The notes below the pieces were generated by a model. That model was not told where the DNA came from. It was given only the letters and a program-made list of their open reading frames with translations, and made no database searches. A stretch of DNA of 32,468 nt, taken from positions 1 through 32,468 of the forward strand of contig JASEHI010000028.1 in assembly GCA_030018695.1 (NCBI GenBank), in the 5' to 3' direction. This DNA is from Anaerolineales bacterium. GTDB lineage: Bacteria > Chloroflexota > Anaerolineae > Anaerolineales > Villigracilaceae. Positions within the stretch are counted from its first letter, which is position 1, and every line of letters starts with the position of its first letter. Positions 1-7,693 of the stretch are shown here, in pieces. The translations under genes were made by a program, and so were the position numbers.

Positions 1-79
1 AGAGAATTAGTACAGGAAATTGTAAAGGTCATCTTCCCAAAAGCTGAACCGTGCCCAGAAATCTTATTGCAGATAATTT

Positions 80-687
80 CTATTGAAATCTCTGCATCGC
101 CTTGAAAATCGCCTGCATCCCGAAACCCAGCGCCTCCACCGGCACGCGCTCATCGGCGGCGTGGATGGTACGGATGAAGTTGAAATCGTCCGGCAGCTTG
201 AGCGGGATGAAGCCGTAGGTCTGGATGCCCAGGCGGGAGAAGAAGCGCGCGTCGGTCACGCCGCTCAACACCAGCGGCACGGCCACGCCCTCGGGGTCAA
301 GCTCGTGCAGCACCGCGCCCAGGGTCTCGAACAGGTCCATGCCACGCCGCTTTTCATATCCAGCGCGCCGCGCCCCCAGATGAAACCGTCCACGATATCC
401 GCTGCGAAGGGCGGCTGCTGCCATTTTTGCTTTTCGGTGGTGACCACGTCCACGTGGCCGTAGAGCAGCAGCGGCGCGGCTGTCCCTGCGCCTTTCAGTC
501 GGGCGACGAGGTTCTGGCGTTGGCGCGTCTTGCCGAGCAGGGTGGTTTTGATTCCCGCCTCTTTCAGCAGGCTATTGATGTAGAGGATGCACTCGCGCTC
601 GTCCCCGGGCGGGTTGGTGGTGTCGAAACGGATCAACTGCCGGAGCAATTCAGCCGGGTTTTCGCAGAGGGGGGATTTCTTCGCCAT
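80..687 (-). pseudogene. M20-family metallopeptidase, internally deleted and frameshifted
   Basis: The N-terminal 120 or so residues (687 down to about 345) read as an M20/ArgE/DapE-type zinc peptidase. They include YGHVDVV, which carries the first metal ligand, and the GALDMKSG motif. From about 342 to 80 a different frame encodes the family's C-terminal end (ELDPEG, then the DARFFSRLGI and HAADERVP motifs, the latter carrying a metal-ligand His). A normal member has about 400-450 residues, so roughly 240 residues between GALDMKSGVA and the C-terminal part are missing and the join is out of frame. The start at 687 is backed by an AAGGAG site a few bases upstream. The upstream half of the scaffold is well conserved, so the deletion looks recent. 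The product would be inactive. A sequencing indel could explain the frameshift but not the missing middle. Confidence 0.85.
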
Positions 688-831
688 GATGGACTCCTTA
701 TGATGTTCTTATGGTCGCCACGACAACCTTTACGTTCACGCGGCGGCTGGCTCTGGCGGATTACGCGGACAGGAGAAGCGGCAGCGGGGCGGCGAAGCAT
801 TCCTAAACAAAGAAAAAACATCCTCGGAAAG

Positions 832-869
832 AAAAAACCGGTCGCAATGAGGGACACTCTCACCACCGG
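832..869 (-). terminator. Rho-independent terminator downstream of the small membrane protein gene
   Basis: Read on the minus strand, an interrupted CCGGT...ACCGG hairpin with an inner GAG/CTC stem is followed by six T residues (832-837 on the plus strand are A). It lies about 80 bases past the stop at 949. Apart from this hairpin, I see no gene in 688-948. Confidence 0.55.
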
Positions 870-948
870 CCGGACTGCCAAACGCTATTTTGGCTCAGCC
901 TTCTCCTCAACCCTTGACACTGAGGATAATTGGTGGGCGGCTTTTTGG

Positions 949-1458
949 TTATGGCAAAGGCGTACCCTCTATGGCAATTAAAGGTGGTATTGTTCGGTCT
1001 TGAAAACGCATTTCAAGATGACTCCATGCTCTGTCAAGGTCAAAGCGATCTCGGTAGTTGTTTACTTCTTCATATGATTCGCCAGGGAAAAGCGTTTTGT
1101 AGTCGTCAAAAATTAACGGACATATAGCCTTTTCCACTTCTCCTGAAGGTCTTATATAAACTACAAGAGGACCACTACTACCTTGACCATTAACATCAGC
1201 ACAGAAAGCCCAAACATAAATTGTGTTGCCATGCTGTGTAATAATCTCCCATTCACACAACTTCTCTGATGGAAGGAACACATCTGCATAACAAGCCGAT
1301 AGTATAGCCGTCTCATACTCTCGCCAATTCTTATTGGGCGTATCTACCAAAGAATCTTGTACTTCTCTGGTAATAACGGCTACTGCCACTATAAAAAGCA
1401 AAGAAATAGAGAGTATCAGCAGAAATACCTTCGCGGCTTGAACTAATTTAGCTTTCAT
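949..1458 (-). CDS. Small membrane-anchored protein of unknown function
   Basis: This encodes 169 residues. The N-terminus has a few lysines and then about 20 hydrophobic residues (roughly 10-32), consistent with a signal anchor. The rest is a soluble, acidic domain predicted to face outward, with motifs such as YVWAFCADVNGQGSSGP and a C-terminal part rich in aromatic and charged residues. The chosen ATG at 1458 has a GAGG site with suitable spacing; an upstream ATG at 1506 would overlap the preceding gene and lacks support. It starts 12 bases after the stop of the amidase-domain gene, so the two are probably co-transcribed. Both are visibly more AT-rich than the surrounding genes, which hints at shared acquisition. 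I do not recognise the family. Confidence 0.65.
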   Translation of the reverse strand: MKAKLVQAAKVFLLILSISLLFIVAVAVITREVQDSLVDTPNKNWREYETAILSACYADVFLPSEKLCEWEIITQHGNTIYVWAFCADVNGQGSSGPLVVYIRPSGEVEKAICPLIFDDYKTLFPGESYEEVNNYRDRFDLDRAWSHLEMRFQDRTIPPLIAIEGTPLP

Positions 1459-1469
1459 GGCTTTTTTCC

Positions 1470-2828
1470 TCACTTTCTGTATCCAGAAATTCTGAGAGGA
1501 AACCATGAATATGGGAACGTGCTAAGCGGATCCCGGCAAGCATCCCTCTGATGCGAATTAACATAGATTTTATTTGCGTCGCGACAATCTCCAATTGCGG
1601 TCACAATAATCGTGTGTTTCCACTCGTTGTTTAACTTCATAACGATAATATCTCCCACTGATAATCCGCAAAGAGTGGTCGCAATACCGTAAGGTCCCTT
1701 GCCAGTATTGCTGATTAAGAAATCATTGAGGCCCCCTACATTTACCCAAGGGTATGAGCCTGTACGCGTATAAAAGTCATAATACCACCGCGTCATATAG
1801 CCGGGCGGATCTGACATCGTTTTGTTTGTTCCCTCATAAATTGCCTGTGATGCAAAGTTTGTGCAATCTCCATATGTAGTTTCATCGTGATATGCAGGGT
1901 TACGTCTATAAGCCCAGGTATCTGCATAATTTACTGCCGATGAGCGGTTGTAAGAATACGATGTTAATGTCGGTGTCGGAGTTGCTTGTTGTATTCCAGA
2001 TGATTGACCTTCATCGACTGTTTCGCTAGTTACCTGTGGCTGTATTTCCAAAGACTGCCTGAACTGTGCTTCATAGTTTTGCTGAATGTTTTTCAAGAGT
2101 TGCTCATCGGTCAATATTTCCATTGCGTCTGTCATGTCATCACGATAAGTATCGTTTACTATCAGCCATTGCCCGTTGACTTTTTTAAGGACAATCTGAT
2201 GCACTAGGTTTGCCATTCCAGATGGAGTAGGAGCAGATGCATACTGTATCCAGCGATTCTCGACGAGAATGACTTCAGCGTTATCAACATCAATCTTGAT
2301 GTCCAGATACTCGATTTCGAATTGATACCATTCCCATTCCAACTGAAACGTCTCGACTATGGCTTGCTGGATTTTTTGTCGTCTCTGTTCTTGAAACAGC
2401 CATTCGGCGCTTTCTGGCTCATCAATTGCCGCAACAATAGAAAAATCCACAGTCTCAAACGACATTTGAGATTTGTAACGCAATGCAAAATAGAAGTTGA
2501 GCACGTTCTTTATCGCTTCATCATCAGCAAAAACATTCTTGTACAAGTCGGAAATTTCCAACGAGGATGAATTGGCAGAGTCGTAAGTATATCTGTCAAT
2601 AGCATTGGCGCTTACTGATCTCGGACAAGGCTTGGTTGGGGTTGGCGTGGCAGTAGGTGTTCTGGTTGGCGTGTATATTGGAGTGCGTGTTGGCGTTTTT
2701 GTAGGAGTTCTCGTTGGTGTCCTGGTCGGTGTTTTAGTTGGGGTTCTTGTAGGAGTTCGAGTCAGCGTCCTGGTTGCTGTTCGAGTCGGTGTTCGAGTTC
2801 TGGTTCTGGTAGCAGTTGCCGCCGCCAC
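1470..2828 (-). CDS. Thr-Pro-rich surface protein with C-terminal amidase (Amidase_6-like) domain, 5' end uncertain
   Basis: The C-terminal 150 residues match the putative amidase domain found in Gram-positive and Chloroflexota surface proteins. They have the opening YNRSSAVNYADTWAYRRNPAY, then DCTNFASQ carrying the likely catalytic Cys, and KHTIIVTA carrying the likely His. The middle (about residues 80-280) resembles the NTF2-like region that usually precedes this domain. The N-terminal 75 residues are a TRTPT-type repeat, a flexible wall or extracellular linker. I placed the start at the GTG at 2828, but the frame stays open much further upstream and no signal peptide is seen. A TATAAT at about 2937-2942 on this strand could drive it. 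The gene has probably lost its secretion signal next to the integrase scar. The role may be cell-wall hydrolysis, but export is not shown. Confidence 0.65.
   Translation of the reverse strand: MAAATATRTRTRTPTRTATRTLTRTPTRTPTKTPTRTPTRTPTKTPTRTPIYTPTRTPTATPTPTKPCPRSVSANAIDRYTYDSANSSSLEISDLYKNVFADDEAIKNVLNFYFALRYKSQMSFETVDFSIVAAIDEPESAEWLFQEQRRQKIQQAIVETFQLEWEWYQFEIEYLDIKIDVDNAEVILVENRWIQYASAPTPSGMANLVHQIVLKKVNGQWLIVNDTYRDDMTDAMEILTDEQLLKNIQQNYEAQFRQSLEIQPQVTSETVDEGQSSGIQQATPTPTLTSYSYNRSSAVNYADTWAYRRNPAYHDETTYGDCTNFASQAIYEGTNKTMSDPPGYMTRWYYDFYTRTGSYPWVNVGGLNDFLISNTGKGPYGIATTLCGLSVGDIIVMKLNNEWKHTIIVTAIGDCRDANKIYVNSHQRDACRDPLSTFPYSWFPLRISGYRK
2635..2822 (-). repeat. Tandem Thr-Pro/Arg-Thr codon repeat
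   Basis: Degenerate units of about 12 bases (on the plus strand variants of GTTGGNGTTCTNGTN) encode TRTPTRTPTKTPT-like repeats within the amidase-domain protein. The antisense strand gives a GVLVGVLVGV reading, which is a by-product and not a gene. Confidence 0.75.
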
Positions 2829-2994
2829 ATCAATCCCAGTTGAACTAAGCCGGTCCGGGGAGATCAATGGACTGCCTGGGGATTGTGTGGGCTGGCTGGT
2901 TCGAGGCAGGCCGCTGATACGATCCCAATATAGGCGATTATACAGGAAAAATGGTGAGAGGAGTCGATCCTGGAGAGGAAAATCGAAGGGGGTT

Positions 2995-3087
2995 TCAACG
3001 GACTTTACGCCTGAGGAGAAGCAGAAACAGGGGTGCTGTGAGGGTGAGCAGCATCCCGTATGGAGAGTGGGGAGCAGGGGAGGGGTC
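2995..3087 (-). pseudogene. Remnant of a C-terminal membrane anchor
   Basis: Between the integrase stop and the amidase gene, 30 codons end in MLLTLTAPLFLLLLRRKVR and a stop. A hydrophobic stretch followed by RRK at the very end is typical of a C-terminal stop-transfer or sorting anchor of a surface protein. It lies in the same frame as the integrase but after its stop. I read it as the tail of a surface-protein gene whose body was lost when the mobile element arrived. It is short, so chance is possible. Confidence 0.35.
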
Positions 3088-4149
3088 TCAAGGAGGGCCG
3101 CGTCCGGTGGGCTGAATAGAGTGTAAGCATCGCATGGGCTGACCACAGATTGGGCAGGAGAAAGGCTTGGGGCGGCTGGCTGGCGAAGGTTCCTGGTCTT
3201 GGTGCGAGGGATTGTTGTCTGGATACCGCTGTATGAGCATTTGACGCAATGCTGGCAGGCGCTGGCGGTTGGCATGGGCGAAGAAGCCGAAGTAGCGCAC
3301 CTTGACAAAGCCCTTGGGAAGGACATGTTGGAGGAAACGGTGGATGAACTCTTCGGCTGAGAGGGTGCAGAGCTTGGTCTGTCCGGTGTCGGAAGTGCGA
3401 TAGCGAAAAGTGACCTGATGGCGCGTAGTGTCCAGTTCGAGCAGGCGGGTGGCCCAGGAATGGCGCAGGGTATGGACGGTGGCGGGTTTGTGGACGCCGC
3501 TTTCCTGAAGTGCGGCATGGAAAGCGCGCTGCACGCCGGTCGCTTCCATGGGACCCTTTTCAGGCTGGAAAGGCGAAGGGAAGAGCCAGGTCGGATTGCG
3601 GTGGGTAATCCAATACTGGCGCAGCAGATCCAGAATGGGTTGGGAGAGCGGCACATAGCGGTCTTTGCCCCCTTTTCCGTGGCGGACATGCAGCAAGTGG
3701 CGGTCGCCATCCACATGGGTCACCTGCAAATGCAGTCCCTCCTGCAAGCGCAAGCCGCAGCCATAGATCGTGGTCAGGCAGGCGCGGTAATGCTGGCGGC
3801 GGACACACGCCAGAATGCGGCGCACTTCGTCCACGCTGAGCACGACCGGCAGTTTCTCCTCCTTGGGCGGACGCACCAGCTCGAAGGTTTTCCATTCCCT
3901 GCCCAAGGTGTGCTGGAAGAAGAACTTGATCCCGCACAGGGCAATCGTGCAAGTGCTGCGAGCAACGTGCTTCTCGTTCTTGAGGAATAGAAAGTACTGG
4001 CGAAGTTCTTCCTCGTTGATCTGGTCGGGGGATTTGCGGTAGTGCTTTGCCAGTTGGCTCACGGCCAGCAGATAGGCTTCCTGCGTCCTGGCTGCAAAAC
4101 TGCGCAGTTGCATATCCTCGATCATCTTCTGCCGTAAAGGCGTTGACAT
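3088..4149 (-). pseudogene. Chimera: tyrosine integrase N-terminal part fused to IS91-family transposase C-terminal part
   Basis: Residues 1 to about 236 are a XerC/D-like tyrosine recombinase. They have the SAM-like N-terminal domain (TPLRQKMIEDMQLRSFAARTQEAY), the first catalytic Arg in GCGLRLQEGLHL, and the HTLRHSWATRLLE box. At that point the sequence changes to LDTTRHQVTFRYRTSDTGQT and continues with FIHRFLQHVLPKGFVKVRYFGF and a C-terminal CPICG motif, which belong to the C-terminal region of IS91-type Y2 transposases. In intact elements of this type the integrase gene lies directly before the transposase gene, so a deletion of the recombinase end and most of the transposase explains the fusion. 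The recombinase's late catalytic region, including the nucleophilic Tyr, is gone, as are the Y2 catalytic domain and its N-terminal zinc finger. The start at 4149 has an AGGAGGT site. It is probably inactive. Confidence 0.85.
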
Positions 4150-4198
4150 GGCTATACCTCCTGTGAAATGGGATAGGGCTTTCACAGGAAATATAGCC
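4150..4198. repeat. Imperfect 19-bp inverted repeat in front of the integrase gene
   Basis: Arms 4150-4168 and 4180-4198 match at 17 of 19 positions with an 11-base spacer. Each contains TTTCACAGGA or its complement. The left arm covers the integrase ribosome binding site. It may be a recombinase binding or end site of the element, or a hairpin that limits translation. Confidence 0.55.
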
Positions 4199-4722
4199 CG
4201 ATTCGAGGCTAAATATGGAGTTTCGAAATTCTGGGGATGGAACGAGAATCTTACCTGCGCGAAGCGCTTAGTTCAACTATTGTATGTCAGATCGCCGGAC
4301 GAGGCAAATGCGCAAACAAGCGCATACCCTTCGGAAAGTGAACAGGAGCGCGCAGAAATGAGTTTGGCATATCTGGCAAGAGCCAGGCAGTGGGATGAAT
4401 GTGATGTTCGAGAGGAGAATGGCGCGATTTTGAGCATCATCCCAACAAGGTTCGCAAGGCTGGTACAATCGAGCGCAAAAGTGTGCTAGAATTCGATTCG
4501 AGAGTCTTTTTCCGCCTTCTGCCTTCATCCTTCATCTTTCATCTTTTCCCTCACCCCCCCATGCCTCGATGTAAAGGATTGAAACTGTAAGCGTGCCAGC
4601 ATCCGTGATGAAGTCGGGATTGCCCTGTTGCTGGCTTTGCCAGTCTTTGAACGTTGTTGATGAAATTGGACTCATGGTTCACCCTGAACAGAACGTGGCT
4701 CGATACAAAACGCCGGCAATAG
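4199..4722. other. Intergenic stretch without a convincing gene
   Basis: Open frames here are short, lack family resemblance and have no ribosome binding sites. A pyrimidine-rich tandem tract at about 4512-4547 (CCTTCATCCTTCATCTTTC) looks like one of the low-complexity dispersed repeats of this genome. The rest may be element flank. Confidence 0.4.
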
Positions 4723-5943
4723 TCACAGTTTCGCAAGCGGCAGCGTCATTACGCCTTTGCCAAGTGGCAGGGTCATATGGCCTGGATGAATGACATACCC
4801 CTGCCCGGCTTTGCCTTCAAAATCCTTTTGGAAGTTGACAATTTCCTTTGCCATCTCCGGGCGCAGCGTTTCCGACTGCTTGATCTCAAGCGGGATCAGG
4901 TTGTCCTGGGTCTCAATCACCATATCCACCTCGGAACCGGCTGCCGTGCGCCAGTAGTACAGCGCTGGCTCCTCGCCCCGGTGGATGTAGATCTTGAATA
5001 ACTCGGCGACGACCAGGTTCTCGAAAATGGCCCCACCCATCGGACCGGATGCGGCATGTTCGGTGTCCCGCAGCCCGACCAAGTAGCAGAGCAGTCCGGT
5101 GTCCGTGAAGTACACCTTGGGGGATTTCACCAACCGTTTTCCAATATTGGCGTAATAAGGCCTCAGGATGAAGATCTGGAAACTGGCCTCCAGGATCGAA
5201 ATCCAATCCTTGGCCGTGTTGACCGATACTCCGACATCCTTGGCCAGGTCGCTCAGGTTGAGGATCTGCCCGCTGCGGGCGGCCAGGGCGCGTAGGAAGG
5301 TCTGGAATAAAGTCAGGTTGCCGATGTTACGCAGGTTGCGGATATCGCGTTCCAGGTAAGTCTGCACATAGCTTGCCTGCCACAAGCGGACATCGCGGTC
5401 GGAGTTGCATACGATTTCTGGATAGAAGCCGCGCAGGATGTGCTCCCATAATTCATGGATCGGCTGGCTTGGCAGGCTGATCGCTGTGTCTGTTTCCCAG
5501 GGCAGCGTTCTCTGCGGGTGGTGATTGACTTCCCAGCGAGACATGGGAAGCAACTTCAGCACAGCTGCGCGCCCCGCCAAGCTTTCGGTCACCTGCTGCA
5601 TCAGGAGCAGGTTCTGGGAACCGGTCAGGATGTACTGTCCGGGGCGGTCCCGGTGGGCGTCCACCTTTTCCTTGATATAGGGGAGCAGGGCAGGGGCATA
5701 TTGGATTTCGTCGAAAACCACCGGCGGGGGATACAGGTTGAGGAAACCGCGCGGGTCGCTCAACGCGGCCATGCGGACATCCGGCGGTTCCAGCGAAACA
5801 ATGGGGTACTGATCCCAATAGAGATGCTTCAGCAGGGTGGTCTTCCCGGACTGGCGCGGGCCGACCAGCACGACGGCGGGGAATTGGCTGACCGCTTTCT
5901 TCAGAACTGGCTCCAGGCTGCGGGGAATATAGGTTTGGCTCAT
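4723..5943 (-). CDS. AAA_14/DUF4143-type ATPase
   Basis: The 406-residue protein has the standard two-part architecture of this family. An N-terminal P-loop domain has Walker A GPRQSGKTTLL near residue 30 and a Walker B-like VVFDEIQYAP, followed by the sensor-like ILTGSQNLLLM. The C-terminal DUF4143 domain includes the winged-helix stretch SDLAKDVGVSVNTAKDWISIL and a restriction-endonuclease-like fold end (IFENLVVAELFK, SEVDMVIE, LIPLEIKQSE). The start at 5943 has a perfect AAGGAG site five bases upstream; longer in-frame starts do not. Such proteins are common in bacterial and archaeal accessory regions, but their cellular role is not established. The gene seems to stand alone. Length is normal for the family and I see no damage. 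Confidence 0.9.
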   Translation of the reverse strand: MSQTYIPRSLEPVLKKAVSQFPAVVLVGPRQSGKTTLLKHLYWDQYPIVSLEPPDVRMAALSDPRGFLNLYPPPVVFDEIQYAPALLPYIKEKVDAHRDRPGQYILTGSQNLLLMQQVTESLAGRAAVLKLLPMSRWEVNHHPQRTLPWETDTAISLPSQPIHELWEHILRGFYPEIVCNSDRDVRLWQASYVQTYLERDIRNLRNIGNLTLFQTFLRALAARSGQILNLSDLAKDVGVSVNTAKDWISILEASFQIFILRPYYANIGKRLVKSPKVYFTDTGLLCYLVGLRDTEHAASGPMGGAIFENLVVAELFKIYIHRGEEPALYYWRTAAGSEVDMVIETQDNLIPLEIKQSETLRPEMAKEIVNFQKDFEGKAGQGYVIHPGHMTLPLGKGVMTLPLAKL

Positions 5944-6094
5944 AGCTACTCCTTGTGCATATTTGCAATTGTACTTCATATTTGCATATTTCTTAAGCAT
6001 CAGACATCGCGCCTTTGCCCTTAACTTTTTTTGTCGAGGGTAAAGGTGTGCTGCCTGATTATTAGGCATGCCCATCCGTTCTACAGGCAACTCG

Positions 6095-6113
6095 CCCTGA
6101 GCTAGTCGAAGGG
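6095..6113. repeat. Dispersed repeat CCCTGAG-N5-TCGAAGGG, copy 1
   Basis: The sequence CCCTGAGCTAGTCGAAGGG lies in the 236-base gap between the ATPase gene and the next plus-strand gene, inside a longer CAGGC...GCCTG inverted repeat (6084-6120). Related copies occur at 6794 and 12805. Confidence 0.7.
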
Positions 6114-6179
6114 TCGCCTGTCCTGCACGCCAACAGTATTTTCCCCAATCCACAGAAAACCCAACCGGAGGACCAAACA

Positions 6180-6779
6180 ATGACCATCAACATCAGGAAC
6201 GATTCAGTCTCGGCTGTCGTGCGCGGCTACGCCCTGGACAGCAATCACACTATCGTCTGGCTCGAACTTGCCCCGCAGCACCCGAAGACCATCGGGGCGA
6301 TCTGGGCCGACATGGTGAACGCTCAGAAGAGATGGCTGCAAATCGGCGACATGGAAGCAGGCCGCGGCCTCGCCGTGCGCGGCCTGGGCAGCCGCTACGA
6401 ACGCCTGACGGCGGACGCCCCGGAACTTGCCCTGGGCAGCAATGCCAAGTCCCGCCTGTTGCGCCTGGTTGCCCCGTCCGCGCTGCGCGCCAGTGACCGC
6501 GAGACGTTCTACGTCTTAGCCTGGCCGCCTGCACTGAGCAAGGGCGAAGTGGGCATGGACGCAGCAACCGCCCTGGCCGCCATGCTGGAGCGCGATACCC
6601 GCTGGCCGGTGCAAATCGACTGGGGAGCGTATCTGCTCCAGGCTGGGCTCGAGGATGACTTCATCAAGCCGCTCGAAACCGGCGGCGCTGTGCCGGAAGG
6701 CTACGAAATCTCGTCCTGCAACTGGGGCGAAGTCATCGCCAACGGCCTGCGCAGCGGACACATCCGCATCAGCCAATAA
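6180..6779 (+). CDS. Conserved-looking hypothetical protein upstream of the methyltransferase
   Basis: The 199-residue soluble protein has no signal or membrane segment. The ATG at 6180 has a GGAGG site eight bases upstream, and codon use matches the neighbours, so it is very likely a real gene. The sequence is rich in Ala, Leu and Trp with a WLELAPQHPKTIGAIWADMV stretch near the N-terminus, but I recognise no domain. It precedes the DUF6094-type methyltransferase on the same strand at a distance of 135 bases with a repeat in between. The pair may derive from an integrated element. No function is proposed. Confidence 0.65.
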   Translation: MTINIRNDSVSAVVRGYALDSNHTIVWLELAPQHPKTIGAIWADMVNAQKRWLQIGDMEAGRGLAVRGLGSRYERLTADAPELALGSNAKSRLLRLVAPSALRASDRETFYVLAWPPALSKGEVGMDAATALAAMLERDTRWPVQIDWGAYLLQAGLEDDFIKPLETGGAVPEGYEISSCNWGEVIANGLRSGHIRISQ

Positions 6780-6793
6780 CCGAGTAGGCGCTA

Positions 6794-6812
6794 CCCTGAG
6801 TTCATCGAAGGG
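6794..6812. repeat. Dispersed repeat CCCTGAG-N5-TCGAAGGG, copy 2
   Basis: The sequence CCCTGAGTTCATCGAAGGG lies just after the stop at 6779, flanked by GGCGCT...GGCGCTG. It is the same family as the copies at 6095 and 12805, with changes mainly in the middle. Confidence 0.7.
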
Positions 6813-6914
6813 CGCTGCGCGCAGAACCACCATCCTATCCCCGGCGGGGGATGCGCCTTTCCCCGTCTGGGGGCGAGGCGCGTCTCCCGCCCATTTCACA
6901 GAAGGAGACTCAAA

Positions 6915-7451
6915 ATGAGACTCGAAGGTCAATCAAAAATGGGGTATTACCCCACCCCGCTAGGTCAGATAGAGTTGATCAAATCCTGGCTCAGCGGACA
7001 GAATTGTCGTTGGCTCGATCCTTGCTGCGGCAAAGGCGAGGCGCTGGCAGAAATCGCCAGAGCCCTGCCTGGCTCCGAAACCTACGGGATCGAACTCTCG
7101 GACACGCGGGCAACAGAGGCGAACGAAGTTCTGGGCCATGTTCTAAACACCGCCTTTGAATACGCCGTACTGACGCGTGGCACGTTCTCCGCCGTACTGC
7201 TCAACCTGCCGTATGACGGCGAAACAGAGACCGGCGGCGGGACGCGGCTCGAAGAACGCTTCCTGACCGAAACCACTCCGCTGCTCACCCTGGCCGGGAT
7301 GCTGGATGTGGTGCTGTTCCCGGATGTTTACCGCCGTGCGCGGAACGTTATCCATTCATCCGAGCCGCTGTTGGTGAGCGGGGTGGTGGAGATGGATGCT
7401 GCACGCGGCGAGCCGTTGCTGAGGGCGGAGAAGGTAGTGAAGCTGGGATAG
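6915..7451 (+). CDS. Fusion: DUF6094-like methyltransferase N-terminal part with DnaE-type OB tail
   Basis: Residues 1 to about 120 are a DUF6094-type Rossmann methyltransferase. They have the opening MRLEGQSKMGYYPTP, the SAM-binding LDPCCGKGEAL, YGIELSDTRA, and a LLNLPYD motif in the place of the amino-methyltransferase NPPY. After about residue 125 the sequence becomes GMLDVVLFPDVYRRAR, then EPLLVSGVVEMD and a RAEKVV end, which is the C-terminal OB domain of DNA polymerase III alpha-type (DnaE) proteins. Normal members of the first family are about twice as long, and DnaE proteins exceed 1000 residues, so this is a deletion fusion at about 7284-7300 that has kept its frame. The start has an AAGGAG site. 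SAM binding may survive, but the target-recognition half is lost, so activity is doubtful. In 7452-7693 I see no clear gene. Confidence 0.75.
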   Translation: MRLEGQSKMGYYPTPLGQIELIKSWLSGQNCRWLDPCCGKGEALAEIARALPGSETYGIELSDTRATEANEVLGHVLNTAFEYAVLTRGTFSAVLLNLPYDGETETGGGTRLEERFLTETTPLLTLAGMLDVVLFPDVYRRARNVIHSSEPLLVSGVVEMDAARGEPLLRAEKVVKLG

Positions 7452-7693
7452 AGGCCATTATCTCGATGTCTCCGCTGTCGGGACACTGGCAAATGCTGCT
7501 CCTGACAGCGGCGGGGAATGAGATTGGGTGGATTATGTATGTTCGTGGAGGGGTGGGCGAGGCGATGGATTTGTCGTCGTTGATACCAGGGATTTTGCCG
7601 TTTCAAGGATTGAACAACGTAATGGAATATGCTGAAGCGAAGATGGATGGCTAAAGTGGGTGCGGTAGTTTGTATTCTTATTTTGAGAATGTA

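Noticed and set aside
2635-2822. Possible CRISPR array, because of regular short repeats
   Set aside because: The units are about 12 bases, degenerate, without unique spacers, and encode a TPT linker. No cas genes are present.
2605-3126. Plus-strand frame with GVLVGVLVGV repeats that looks like a membrane protein
   Set aside because: It is the antisense reading of the Thr-Pro codon repeat.
4148-4489. 113-codon plus-strand frame beside the integrase
   Set aside because: It begins inside the inverted repeat, has no ribosome site and no recognisable domain.
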